Below, piece by piece: positions 23,065-34,923 of a stretch of DNA of 64,000 nt (positions are counted from its first letter, which is position 1; each line of letters begins with the position of its first letter). A program made the position numbers and the translations under genes. The DNA comes from Rhexocercosporidium sp. MPI-PUGE-AT-0058. Its lineage: Eukaryota > Ascomycota > Leotiomycetes > Helotiales. The stretch lies in the NCBI GenBank assembly GCA_020746875.1, contig JAGTJL010000005.1, positions 2,790,001 through 2,854,000 on the forward strand. The letters run 5' to 3'. The notes beneath the pieces are model-generated. The model was not told the origin of the DNA, ran no database searches, and saw nothing but the letters and a program-made list of their open reading frames with translations.

Positions 23065-23867
23065 ATGAAAGTGTAAAGAATTACCGCAATCAGGGAGCTC
23101 CTTCTACTCGAAGCTCAATGATGTGCTGCAATGTGGTGAGATCAAGGGATGTACATACTTCTAAATTGCTAATCTTATCAATGTCCCAAGTTGCTGTGCA
23201 ACATATTGTACAAGTACCACTCTACGCCACCCAACCCTGTTTTTGCCATACCCAACAATTGAACTCAAAGAACTCTAGCTTTGGGTCAGTCGACCAAAAT
23301 ACCTTGCATTGTTCATTGCCACTAAACTTATGCTCTCCTATGGAAAAGATTTGCCTACTTCAAATTGCTTTAGACTCGAAGCAACTTACCAAGAATTAGG
23401 AAGCAGTTGATCAGAGGGAACACGATCTCAAACCCGACACCGGGGCGGATCTTGAGGCATTGGAAAATCACTTGCGGACTCTGTTCTGGAAAATGGAAGG
23501 GAGGTTTGCTAACGTCTCGTTGTCTTGCGATGCTTTATGACGAGCCTAATTTTCCGTTCCAAACCGGTGAGAAATCCGGAACTTCGAAGTACCTTATAGA
23601 TTTCCTAAACCTTTCCAAGCATATTTAATCCTCATCTAATATCTAACAACTCGGCTGGTCGATTCCAGGAGTTTATTGAGCATTTACCGCCCTCTGGGTG
23701 GATGACTTTGCAGCAAGCACAAGAATTTGCCCAGCGTTGTACTTCGCCCGCCCTAGCCTTCGCCCAGGCCAGCTCACCTACCCTCCAAGAACCTACCCCT
23801 GGCCTGGACCTCACCTAGGGGTCCTGCTTCGCCTATAACTCAAACCGTCAGGCCGGGTGCCGAAATT
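23065..23867. other. Intergenic, no supported gene
   Basis: About 800 bp between the ASST-like gene and BTB copy 2. A C-rich stretch (about 23745-23830) with repeated CCTNGCC-like words stands out against AT-rich flanks but matches nothing I know. Confidence 0.5.
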
Positions 23868-24966
23868 TTAGTGTGTTTTAGGGGTCCGAGGGCTAAAATT
23901 AAGCTTTAAACCGCTACCTTCGCCAGCATATCCTAACCTCACCTGCCTCACACAATCCTCTACTCTGCGGTTTCTGTGGGTTTGGAGGAGAAGCGATTCG
24001 GGAACTGGCAGCCTGCTTACTTTTAAGAACAACGATGAAGCTGAACCCCGATAAGAAATAGAGATTGCTTTCGACCAAAGCCCTTTCTGCTCCAGCTCAA
24101 GAACAAGTCCCTCGTATATAGAGGTGTCGCAAGCTTCTTGATCACTGGCACGTTTGCAAAAGATCTTATTTCCGTTCATGTACTGGTCGAATTTATGGTG
24201 CGGTAAGTCAAATAGCTTTTTGACAGTGGCCTGATGAGCTGCAAGAATGCTGTCTATCACAAAACGCAGTGGTAAGAAAACGACAGAGATAATACTGACC
24301 CGGGTTCAACCGCACCGGAAGAAAAAAAAAACCCCCTACGTAGGAGCTCAACAGACGGCGAATCCGGCAAGCTGACGTTTGCGATTACGAAGGTCTTTCC
24401 GTCTGCAGGGATCTCAATGTGTAGGACTGAACTCTCTGCTTTCTAACGAAAGATCTCTTCTTTGCCGAATGCTTAGGCAATGTAAACCCACTCAAATTTT
24501 GCAAGCAAATTGACATCCCTCTTCTCATCCTTCAGTCAATCTTGAAGCAAGGGCTCTATAAAGGTGACACAATCGTATTGTTAGCAGAGCAGGGCGATCT
24601 GGTACAGTGGCTTGTAGTCAATTATCTTTGGTAGATGAGGGAACTTTTCGTGGGCGATGTCGAGGAGGTTCAAGATGACTGTTCCATCACCTTCGCTGAG
24701 TCTAGGTATTTTACCGACAAGGTTTCGTTGGCCCAGAGCGGGAAGATAATCTTCTTCCAGACCTACACGGTCAGCCACTTGCGCCTAACGCTAATTTGGA
24801 GAGCCTCGACGAGTCCTCAGCTCTTTGGAGGATGCGCAACTGGAGATTCAGTAGAAACTTAAAGGACTTGCGGGAACCATAGCCTGAGATGCGACCTTAC
24901 TCGACCCTATGACCTTCAAAGTTTGCCTCGATCTCTAAATCACCGCCGTCAAAGGTGAAAACTGAT
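23868..24966 (-). pseudogene. BTB/POZ family copy 2 (multiple in-frame stops)
   Basis: Degenerate relative of the intact copy at 26973-28164. Conserved blocks appear in order on the minus strand: FTFDGGDLEIEANFEGHRVE at about 24959-24900; ILNLLDIAHEKFPHLPKI then IALLC at about 24680-24584; QYDCV and a WAFG-like block; and the C-terminal cysteine block (FCKRASDQEACDTSIYEGLV ... GLWSKA) at about 24170-24050. At least five stops interrupt the aligned frame: TAA at 24897-24899, 24581-24583 and 24473-24475, TGA at 24536-24538 and TAG at 24443-24445. The last three fall where the family has Trp or Gln, so single G-to-A or C-to-T changes could explain most of them. No functional product is expected. 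Confidence 0.85.
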
Positions 24967-25977
24967 CGAAATATTGTTGAGTTGGCGTAATCGTACTCGA
25001 CAGGTCTCGGGGAATGGTGATGGCGCTCGCTATCGTGAGAAATGGAGAAGGTTGAAAGCGAGAGATGGCATGAATCGATGAAGGTGTACTTCCCTGGCCA
25101 GCATCGTGTGGGTGTAGGGAGAGGTTGCCTAGAGTTGGACAGGACCAGGAGTCATGTTGATGGGTCGTGGCGTGGATTGAGCGAGATTGTTGTTTGGCAT
25201 GCCCCGAGACCGCGGCAACCACGGCTTCCAAGTTCATCCTTAGATCTGAGAATTAATTCTTCGTACTTTTGGCAATGATTTAGTTCTGACTCTTGAAAGG
25301 CTGACTTGGAGAAGAGAATCTTCTTCTTCATTTGCCTGCGCCATCACACCTCCAGAGCACATCTGATTCCCAGGAGGATTGGCTCCTATGCAGCATCCAT
25401 AGTTGACTCGTGGAATTTTGGAACAGAGGCAGTGTACCTGTTACTACATACAATGAGCAGATTCTAATCTCATAACCTTGAAACATAGATTTTGAGATTG
25501 GTTACGGTTTATGCTGTGAACGCCCCACGCGGATTTGGTGAGTTCGTACTGTAATATTCGTCTTTGCTCCTTGATGAATACTTGGAGTCAGTTCTTACAG
25601 AATAATCTTGAGGATACCTCGATGAGAAGCATATGGCCGTATTTGGCCTTTCTTTTTGGAATTCATGGTTCTTTTAAGAACTAGAAAGACAATCCCTTCC
25701 ACTGCTACGTTCAAGCTTGACCCAACTCCCAACGGTAACATATTTATGTGTTCGAAAATTCCTCTTAGTCTTCGCTCAAACCGTCCTCCAGGAGACGTAG
25801 GAAACAGCTGTTGAAGAAGTAAAAGCCATTCATAAAAATAATAAATTTGAGAGAAAAGGTAAGGGGGAGCGGCCGACGGTAACCGCGACCAATCACAACA
25901 GGCCAAAAGGAAGCTCTTTCCACTGGAAAATTAATTCTATTGAGTTGCGAAATAAGGAGCCGGCGCTCGTGATCAAA
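24967..25977. other. Intergenic, no supported gene
   Basis: About 1 kb of AT-rich spacer between the broken BTB copy and the tRNA gene. No convincing coding sequence or repeat. Confidence 0.55.
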
Positions 25978-26049
25978 GGCCGACTGGCCCAATGGCAAGG
26001 CGCTTGACTACGAATCAAGAGATTGCAGGTTCGATCCCTGCGTCGGTCA
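25978..26049 (+). tRNA. tRNA-Arg (anticodon ACG)
   Basis: A 72-base cloverleaf can be folded. The acceptor stem is GGCCGAC with GTCGGTC (one G-U pair) and discriminator A. The D-arm is GGCCCAATGGCAAGGC. The anticodon arm is TTGA-CTACGAA-TCAA, giving ACG, which decodes CGU (and CGC/CGA after inosine modification). The T-arm is TGCAG-GTTCGATC-CCTGC. No intron. A T-run follows 26 bases downstream. Confidence 0.93.
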
Positions 26050-26075
26050 ATTGAGCAGTTATGTTTTGTTGGGGG

Positions 26076-26085
26076 TTTTTTTTTT
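26076..26085 (+). terminator. Pol III T-run terminator of the tRNA gene
   Basis: Ten consecutive T residues lie 26 bases after the tRNA end, on the coding strand, as expected for RNA polymerase III termination. Confidence 0.7.
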
Positions 26086-26972
26086 CCAGTTCAAATAGAA
26101 AGAAAAATATGACAATGAGAGAGCTTATTGAAGGTTTGTGACGAATAAACGGCAGTAAAGATGCATACTGGTAATATAGTGTTATTTTTAGCTTATTTTG
26201 AAGGCATTTTCGTTTTGATAAGGTGCTGTGTGGATGATCAGTGGGATAAGCGAAACCAAAACCAACATTGTTAGACATTTAAACTAATGCTTTTCGGCTA
26301 TGATTTTGAACAAGTGCGACTGGAATTGATTTGATTAATTCATATACCTCCTTCTATGGTGTGAGGGTTTTGTTCAGTGGAAGTTTCCAAGGACAAAACA
26401 GATTCAGAAAGTAGAGAGACAATATGTAAAGTTCTCAAGCTGTCAATGCCCTAAATATACCACTTAGAGTTCACTAAAAGAGGATACTGTCATCTTACTT
26501 AGCTGCTCCAAAGTCTCCACTAGTTGAGAACGATTAAGTTGTCCTACCAGAGAAGAACTGCGAGCAGCCCGAAGTGGAATTGTCAATCTCTTATTATTTC
26601 ATATTCGAGAAGTCAAATTCACCGTTGTATCACTTTAGCGAGGACGAGGCGTTTTTACGTTATTTATATAACAATTCATGTAGATGCACTGATAGAGATG
26701 TACAGTACAATACTCCTCTGACAATTGTAGAATGGTAGTTTCTCACAAAATCGCTTTTAACATATCCATCAAACTTTAATATTTCTGTTTGTTAATAATA
26801 CCAAAGGTCGTATGGAACATCCATTTAAGTCCTGGGATCTTCTCAAGTCTTTCTGCGAATGCCTCCCAAGATTTTCAAAAGATATGGGCAGCCCCGACCA
26901 TATACAAGATTGGATGCATATCATGCCCCACTAGACTTAGTAACATTGAATGAAACCATTCGTTCAACGAAA
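26086..26972. other. AT-rich intergenic region
   Basis: About 900 bp, visibly AT-rich, between the tRNA and the 3' end of the intact BTB copy. No coding sequence, RNA or repeat could be supported. Confidence 0.55.
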
Positions 26973-28164
26973 CTATCCTTTGATGCAAGTCTCGGACAGT
27001 AAGGACGCTCTCTGACCCCCCATATGTTCGACATGAAAACGTTTGACCGGACCGGGGATCCTGATCAGGGTGTTTCGTACATGTGCACTGTACTTGTACG
27101 GTGGGCCGCACATATGAGTTTGATCATGTCTCTCGATCGTGATGCTTCGAAGTCTGCCGCAAAGTTCATTGACGTTGTACAAAATTTTGGAAGATGACTT
27201 TCGTGGGAAGAGACCAACTCTGTTCAAAGATTGTCTGAGAGAGTCGTGGATTTTGGCATCGCAAGCCAGTTGGTCAGATCTGCTCCGTCTGTATGGGCAG
27301 ACTGGTCGTTGGCGGTATTCATAGTGATCGAGGTCTTGGTAGGCTGGGTCCAGGAGTTGACGTATGATTTCTTTGCGGATGCTGCAAATAGGCTCTGTGG
27401 GCGGAGTCAGTACCACCGAAGTTTCTGTCTAGCAAAGATGAGAAGAACGCACCGATGATACCAGCAGGGATCGGTTCAGCCAAAGGTTTGTCCTGCGTAT
27501 TCCTACAATATCCCTCCCCATCAATGCGAATCGTCCGAATCAGGTGGATGGCCAAGTCTTCAAAGACCGTAGCTCTGCCAAAGACCCACGCGATAAATAG
27601 CCAGTTCTCGTGTCCGGGCCATAACGACAATGTGGCTTCCCCTTTAAGCCAGTCCTCAATCCAAGGCTTTGTCATCTTTACGCAGTCATACTGATCACAT
27701 AAGACTGCTAGATTCAGCAGTTCTGTGTAGGATAGATTGGGCGGGACCTTCTCGAAGTCGCGGTGTGCAATGCGCAGAAGGATAAGAAGTGCCTCGCTGT
27801 TGTCTCCTGTAAAGTCGAGCTCTTCGACTGGAAGCTTGCTAGGGACTTCATCAGACGATCCTTTGGTCATTCTCAGGGATGAAAGGGATAATGCTGTATC
27901 TGGCAAGTTGTTCATAGTGCCGTAGATCTGCACAACTTTGATAGGTGTACCACTCGTCCGATCAAGAAGGGACTCAGCCCATGGTGGGAATACGAAATTC
28001 TTCCAAACTTTGCATGCCGATGCCATAGCTTGCGAAGAGACGCTGCCGACTATTGGCTGACCGCTGGTTATCACTTTCAGTCGCACATCACCACCAGAGA
28101 AGATGAATGGGTTGTTCAGAGACTCTCCTGGAGGAGATTCTATGCCCCTCGCGGAACAGTTCAT
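26973..28164 (-). CDS. BTB/POZ family protein, intact copy (copy 3)
   Basis: Two exons, 28164-27453 and 27394-26973 (intron GTGCGT..CCACAG, 58 bp); 377 aa. BTB-type N-terminal half: NNPFIFSGGDVRLKV, then SSQAMASACKVWKNFVFPPW, VEELDFTGDNSEALLILLRI, and LLNLAVLCDQYDCVKM. After that comes WLFIAWVFGRATVFEDLA. The second exon carries the family's C-terminal region, with a Cys/Asp motif (LACDAKIHDSLRQSLNRVGL followed by FP). Fungal BTB proteins of this layout are abundant and mostly of unknown function; substrate adaptor or protein-interaction roles are inferred from the domain only. It is the only one of the four local copies with an unbroken frame, so it may be the one still active. It faces copy 4 head to head across 1.6 kb. 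Confidence 0.8.
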
Positions 28165-29801
28165 TTTCGGTGGAATGAGATGACTACAGCAGTGGACAGA
28201 GAATGATGGCGTTGAAGGGCCAGGATGTCGTTTGTGGATTCTGAGGAGAGACTGGTAAGATATGCCGAGAGCCCTGCCTGATAGGCACCCGCCCGTTTGT
28301 AAACGAGGCGAGGCTGTAATGATAGAAATGGTTGGCTTTGTGGCGCTGCACACCGGGTGAGTCACTATGCTTCAATGTGTTCCTTCATCACGTCCCATCA
28401 CATTCTTCTCTATGATTCCGCACGGACAAGAGTCTCAATGGTGAATTTGGCGCATTACGCTATTTCTTAATTGGACCGTATGAGCGCTCTGTAGACACTG
28501 CTTCGTGATCAAAGAAAAGGCTCCCTCCCACCTCGATTCGATGCCGTCTGAATTCAATCCTTAGAGACTCATTGCATGATTCTGAAATGACAACATCCGA
28601 ATTAGCGGTACCTTTGCGAAAGCCTGAAACAAAGGCAATTGATTTTTTTGAGCTGGTTGATTTTTTAGTGAGGGGCTCTAGCTTACTCCACAAGAGTCTC
28701 CTACCAGACGGACAGTTTCAATGATAGAATTTGGCAAGTTGAGCTATAGTTCTGCTTCTGATGCTAAAGACTGATGTTGAGCTGGCTTCAATCCTGGAAA
28801 GCAAATGGTCCAGACAAAGAGATGTCCAGAAGAAGAGATGAAGCCACCAGAAGATCAACAGCGAAAGTTCGTTCAAAGCAACCTGCTTGGGCCGCTCAGA
28901 TAATTGGAAATTCTACATAGCTGATATTTTTCGAAGTTTTGTTGATGCTTAGCATGTAGGCGCAAGTAATGAGAACCAGTGGGTACGGTTCGTTAGTGCC
29001 CGAAATGTAGAAAAATCCAGAAGTCTTAAACGGCTAAACCAGATTAGTCGTGCAATATTGCATTGCTTCCCCAAGCTTAGGGTATATATAAACAGCATTA
29101 TTTGTCAGAAAACTGTATATAAGTCCATCAAATATACATTTGCTTGAGGGTCAAACGGTAAGGGATATCTTGTCGGAAATGACGCTTCTTCAGTATTATG
29201 TGAATATTGGCAACCCAACAAATACATCCGAGAAGCTAGTAAACCAAGAGAAATCTGGCTCTCTACTTGAACTACGCTTCCTACTATTTAACGTTCTTTG
29301 CGGACCGAAGTTACCAGTTAGGTTCATATAACATAAATAAAACACGATCACTAGCTGATTCTTCATGGATTTCATCTTGAGACTCTTTCGCATTTATTCG
29401 TATGAGATGATTCGTAAATGTATGTATCACAAGGGCATTTATATCACAACTGAAGCAGCTATCATCCATTCTCTTAGACATTTTACCTCTCCCCTTACAA
29501 CAGGCTGTTAATAAATAACTGCTAAATGCCCACTTCAAGAACAAAGGCAAAGTTATGTCGCAACGCAACGAATGGCTATCTCCTAACAACAGTTATACTC
29601 GAGCCAATCTCGCCTATAAACTCGAAATTCAATATTGCTCTACGACAAATTCTCGAGCGCGCGAATCAGCGCATTTTCTTCCTTTCCAATTCCCTTTCCT
29701 TTCCAACAACAAGCCCAAACACGACCTCGACCTCGACCTCAATCTTGCTACACCACCCAGAACATCCACTCGACTTAGAACCCCACTCCTCAATCCTCAC
29801 G
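28165..29801. other. Divergent intergenic region between two BTB copies
   Basis: 1.6 kb, AT-rich, between the starts of copies 3 and 4. A TATATATAAA-like box lies near 29,080. A CGACCT repeat (about three units, 29722-29740) lies just upstream of copy 4. No gene is supported. Confidence 0.5.
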
Positions 29802-30997
29802 ATGAGCAACTCGTCAAACTCCAGCTCATCTACCGACTCAGGATTGAGGATGGCGAGGTCAACTCCACAAAATCCCTTCATCTTCGAGGCTGGAGACGTA
29901 CAGGTCTTGGTAAACTACACGGGAGATTTACTGGTGGGTCTGATATGCTCCCAATCCCTTCTTCACCTAAGTCCCGTCTTTAAGAAGTTCATTTTCCCTC
30001 CATAGAAATTGGCGCCTCCATTTCTCCCATTACAAAAGTCCGAGACAGATTCAGGAGATGTCCCCAAGCCACGAAGATCGCCTCTTGTTGTTACCATGAC
30101 CTCTTCACAAGCTCCTTTCGCCACGATTGACTATAGGGAGGAGGACAGAGCAGCAGTTCTCGTATTGCTGAACATCATACACCTCAAGCACCGACTCATT
30201 CCCAAACGTCTACAGTTCAGCATCCTCCTCCAAGTCGCTGTACGGTGCGAGAAATATATGTGCGTCGAGCTCGTCCAGCCCTGGCTCTCGACATGGACGG
30301 ATAAGTTAGAGTTCCGAACTCAGTACCCGATTGCTGAGCATGTTCTCTTCACACATTGGGTCTTTGGACAGGAGGAGGAGTTCGAGAAGGTGCTGAAGGC
30401 AATGGTGCTGGAGGTGAAGCTGAACAAGGATGGCCAGCTTTTAAATGACAATAATTGGCTGCGGTGTGAACCTTTCCCTGCTGGTATTGCTGGTAAGTAC
30501 ACTGGCCCCTCAGTTCAAAATGTGTGATCTTATCTTCTACTTTCTCAATAGAGAACATACTCCGCATCCGAAAGGAAACCATCGAAAACCTTCTCGCGAT
30601 TCCCCACACCAAGATCTCCAAGTAAGAAAATACCAACGACAATCTGTGCCAGCTTGGAGATGTCACTGGCGAAGACAATGCCTGCGATGGAGCATCTTGG
30701 GGCAGCCTTACACGTGGTATGCAATTTGCAGGTCTCTAACCAATAAAGCCAATTGAGCAAATCTACCTCAGTGTTGACGAAGTCGCTTCGGCCATCGAGA
30801 GCATCCACATTTACTACTTCCACACCCATCACAATTGCGGCAACGCAAATTTCCACCAAGAAGTTGTGCGGGTTCTAGGGAGGATCGAGAATCCGGTCAT
30901 GGATGTACACAAGAGGCATATGGCAAGTCAACGGGCCTATATGGGGTTTGGGGATAAAAGTCAGTTGCAGGTTGAGGTTCGACGGGGTTTAAGATAG
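29802..30997 (+). pseudogene. BTB/POZ family copy 4 (nonsense mutations)
   Basis: The start at 29802 is followed by a Ser-rich leader, then NPFIFEAGDVQVLVNYTGDL and SPVFKKFIFPP. A TAG at 30003-30005 stands exactly where the relatives have Trp (FPPW). The frame then runs on through ALLVLLNI-type, CEKYMCVELVQPWL and VLFTHWVFGQEEEFEKVL blocks to the conserved intron (30493-30551, GTAAGT..ATAG, same position and phase as in copy 3). The second exon continues NILRIRKETIENLL. It is broken by TAA at 30623-30625 and at 30737-30739, the latter in the GL-x-P motif, before a tail ending near 30,997. Splice signals are intact while codons are broken, so decay is probably recent. A shortened product from an internal start cannot be excluded. 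Confidence 0.75.
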
Positions 30998-32222
30998 GAT
31001 TGGACTGGACGAGAGTTTTGGATTGAGGGAGAGGAGGATGAAGGTTGGACTGGGGGATTTGGCCTATGTCTTGATTGGATTGGGCTTTTGCTGTGACGCT
31101 GAGCGCCACTTCTCTTGGTCTTAGAAAGAGGATATTACAGGTTTGGGAGACAACTGCTTGATTTTCCAACATCACTGACCCAATTGTGATCATCTCTTTG
31201 CCACTTGTGCGTTCGTGTGTGACCATGTTCACATCGGAATACACATGTCCAGAAGCATCCTGTTCACTTGAACAGAACCAATCCATGGAAACTAACTAAC
31301 TGTCAGAAACTGCTCTCCAGAGTTTTAGCGAACACTAATCAAGATTTTCTAAGTAAGGATTCGAGCTGCCAAAGTCAAGAGTTTTGGACCTAGGACGTTC
31401 TCGTGGCCAAGGTCTACGGCACTTTTCTATAGCCTAATTGCGTGGAATGTGCGAGGCGACCGAGATATGCATCCGGCACTTTTAGCCATTAATTATCATC
31501 TGGGTAATTGTCTGGTAGGGATTGCGAGACTTTGACGAGTCAAACAAATTTCAAATCGTAGAAGTGGTAAAGATAATGGAATGCTACCTTACTTCTGGCT
31601 TCAAGGGAATCGGTTCAGATCTGCATCCGTGGTGACAGTTGACATTCTCTTGCGGGGTTGATAATCAGTGAGGGAATGTGTAATAATAGCTCCCGCTTCC
31701 CCCTATTTCTCTCGCTTAAAAGTCGACCAAACTGACTTGAGAGAATACGCCAGAAAAGCGGCTCGGCAAACGCTAATACTCCGAACTATTTGATCCCTGC
31801 GGTAGTCTCAGAGCAGGCGCCTGGGCGATCAGGAAAGTTCACAGAGCTAATTCTCCTTTAGTGCCTCGGTCAGACTGCCGACTGGTGCCAATGCCATTTA
31901 TCCCACGCCCGTGCCCCTGCCGTCTGAACTTCTAGTCCGAGAATGGTCTGGGGAAGCTTTGGCTCGGATGTTTTTCTCTTCTAGCTCTCCCTGTCTAGAC
32001 TCTCTGCTTTGATCATATCCCGATATGGAGTAGATAAATGCCCAAGCGATGCAGGTACGCTGATCCGGAGGGGGTGAGGTTGAGCTTAAAAATGTGTTCA
32101 TAAAGAGAGACCCTGTCCCTGAGAACTCTCCGATTGTTGCTCTTTTCCCACCTACCACAGCATACATTCGTTAATACAGCTCCAGCAATCCTTCATTACT
32201 TTCCCTCTATCCTTTCGACATA
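30998..32222. other. Intergenic, promoter of the secreted Thr-rich gene
   Basis: 1.2 kb without a supported gene. The last 100-200 bases presumably hold the promoter and leader of the gene starting at 32223. Confidence 0.55.
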
Positions 32223-33181
32223 ATGAAGTCTTCCACAGTATTCTCACTCTTGGCTCTTGCCGCTACAGCTGCATCTTCTCCTCTTGCAGCCCCTGAGCTC
32301 GAGGATCGGACTTTCTTCCCAACCGGCTGCTCTGTCGACAACAAAATCCTCATTTTAGCTGGCCTTAGCCCAGAGTTCTGCTCTGCCTATTTGCAGCCAA
32401 CATCCACTGCCACCGTCGTGAAGACTGCTCTCAGCACTGCTTTCGTACGTTCATCTATGCCACACTTTCTGTATTTTTCCGTCACTCCCACCAAACTTCC
32501 CCTTCATACATCGAAATAAAATAAACACCAGCTAACTCAATCAAAACAGGCCACAGCAACAACCACTCAAACCATTCAAATCACCACCACTGCTACGCCC
32601 GCTCCAACCAGCCCAGCCCTCGTCTGTGATGTGCCTGGTTTCGCGACAGCAGGTGCAGTCACCACATTCTTCAACAACGATGGATCCTTCACTCTGGCAC
32701 AATGCCAGGCCCAGTGTGTCTCACTCGGAGCCGGAACGTTCGCCTCTGGCTCGGGGCTTTGCGCTTGTTACGCCGGAAAACGTAAGTCAACCCAAACCAA
32801 CCCAGTTCTCTCCGAGCTGCCTCCTCCCTTGTATATTTGAACAATATGACTGACATCCACACAGCCGCCGACGTCGTCGCCCCCGCAGCTGGTAGTCCCT
32901 ACACCTTCTCCGACGTGACCTGCCCTTTGCCCGCCTCTACTCCAGTCAAGCGTGGCGCTGCTCCGACCTGTGCCCCCGCCAGCTCCAAAGTCCCACCTTT
33001 CTGGATCCAGAAGCTCAACGCCAGCCCAGCTCGTATCAGCAGCGCTTGCGAGTGCCTCCTGAACCAGAAGACTCCGGCTGCTTGCGTTGTTACTAAGTAC
33101 TCTACTGTCACCGCTACGACTACGGTTGTGCAGGTTGAAACGGCTACGGCTACGCAGACTGTTACCGTCACTGCTGCATGA
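32223..33181 (+). CDS. Secreted Thr-rich protein with cysteine (WSC/apple-like) region
   Basis: Three exons: 32223-32444, 32550-32781, 32865-33181; 256 aa. Signal peptide (MKSSTVFSLLALAATAASS), a short cysteine segment (FFPTGCSVDN ... PEFCSAYL), and a Thr/Ala linker follow. Next is a domain with FTLAQCQAQCVSLGAGTF and GLCACYAG. That spacing of six or so cysteines recalls WSC or PAN/apple modules, which bind carbohydrate or protein. A second cysteine block (ISSACECLLNQ) precedes a Thr/Val-rich tail. No hydrophobic GPI-anchor end is seen, so it is probably released or wall-associated through O-glycans. The function is not known; the domain assignment is tentative while the gene structure is solid. 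Confidence 0.8.
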
Positions 33182-34114
33182 TTGGAAATGGGTTGCTGAG
33201 TAGGAATCATTGCAGATGAGTGCTACAGAACGCCGTCTGCTGAGCAAGGACTAGGGGGGTTTTGACTCTTTGCTGTGTGGAGAGAGGATCTATGACAAGT
33301 TAGTCTAATGTTTATACCGTATATATATTCATCTTCATTCAAATTTTGCCTAGACTCAGCTACATGATGTGTATGCTCCTCGAAAGAATGATTTCTTTGG
33401 CTCAATAAGACCCAAAGAAACATAAATGGAAAATGGAGGAATATTAAGTAATTAACAATATAGGAATTGGATGTAATTGGATTTAACTTTGAGTTAGACG
33501 TTGCTTAGATCGAAAGTCAAAAGGAAGTATAAAACGCTTAGATCCTCACGATATGCCATGCTCATTCCAGGCAAGCTGTATATCTGTAAAAGGGTGAGAT
33601 TCTCCAACCTTTGAGGTAAGTTACATGATAACAACAACAGTAGCAATTGAAGGCAGCTTCCAACCAACAGCAATTTGTTTCAATATTTGCAGGCGACCGT
33701 GTACGAGTGTAGTCGTGCTCTCGGGTTTTTTGGGAACTCAAAACCAGAGAGTGACTGAATAAATATCCTTGCAACGGCCTTAATTATGGAATAAAACGAT
33801 CAAAATATCAAACTTAAGACTGCTGAGTCATGCGTTTGATATTTTTTCCAATAGAGCGTCGCGGAGAATTCCTGACGTATAAATAGCCGTAAGCAGCCTC
33901 GCTACTGGACTTTACGTACCCCGCGACTGCCTTGTCCCCCACTTTCCCCCCGCATTCTGCAGCCTCGCGAGCAAGGCTTAAATACTCCTTCGACTTCTTC
34001 TCCTCCTTTTCTTCTCTTCGTCTTCTCCCTTCAAAAACAACAACACCACGAAACCATCTCGAACATCTCGTGTATCCAGTCAAAACCAAACCAAGTCCCA
34101 ACAAAACACTCACA
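33182..34114. other. Intergenic, no supported gene
   Basis: About 930 bp. The part before 34115 is C/T-rich and probably promoter plus leader of the UCH gene. Nothing else recognised. Confidence 0.55.
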
Positions 34115-34923
34115 ATGCCCATCCCAATCGAAACCATCAACGGCAAAACGACCGTCACGGTCCTCGGTTTCTCTCCCTCCCCTCTACACCTTCAGTGCCT
34201 ATCTAACTCACTTTCCTAGAAAACAACCCCCTCGTAATGAACGCTCTCTCTACCCAGCTCGGCCTCTCCCCCGCCCTCCAATTCCACGACATCTACTCCC
34301 TCAGCGACCCTTCCCTCCTTTCGCATATCCCGCTACCAATCCACGCCCTCCTCGTAATCCTCCCCCTCACGCCTGCCTGGCACACCTCGCGCGAGTCCGA
34401 AGACGCCCTCACCCCGTCCTACACCGCTTCAGGTCCCTCCGAGCCCGTAATATGGTTCAAGCAAACCATCGGTCACGCCTGCGGCTCCATCGGGCTCCTA
34501 CACTGCCTCATCAACGGCTCCGCGCTCAAATACCTCCGTCCCGATTCCCTCGCTCTACGAATCCGCGAAACTGCCATCCCGCTTCAAATGGAAGCCCGTG
34601 CCAAATCCCTCTACGACAACGAAGCGTTCTTGCAAGCCCATCAGTCTGTAGCAGAGCTAGGAGACACAGAAGCCCCTGATGCGGCGACGGGTGATCGGCT
34701 AGGACAGCATTTCGTGGCGTTTGTCAAGGGTGAAGACGGAAACCTGTGGGAGTTGGAGGGAAGTAGGAAGGGGCCTATTAATAGGGGGTTTCTTGGAGAG
34801 GAGGGACTGTTGAGTCAGAAGGGGGTGGAGTTGGGTATCGGGAGGGTTATTAAGATGGAGAAGGAGAGTGGTGGGGGAGATTTGAGATTTAGTTGCATTG
34901 CGCTCGCGGGTGGGGAGGAGTAG
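34115..34923 (+). CDS. Ubiquitin carboxyl-terminal hydrolase, UCH family (peptidase C12)
   Basis: Two exons, 34115-34166 and 34220-34923; 251 aa. The 53-bp intron uses a weak GTTTCT donor but has CTAAC and CTAG signals. It restores the UCH opening LENNPLVMNALSTQLGLSP. The enzyme removes small adducts from the ubiquitin C-terminus in the cytosol. The active-site block KQTIGHACGSIGLLH carries the oxyanion-hole Gln and nucleophile Cys, and GQHFVAFV the catalytic His. The third triad position, Asp in the canonical LYELDG, is Glu here (LWELEG), which is unusual. The length matches yeast YUH1 and human UCHL1/UCHL3. Confidence 0.93.
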
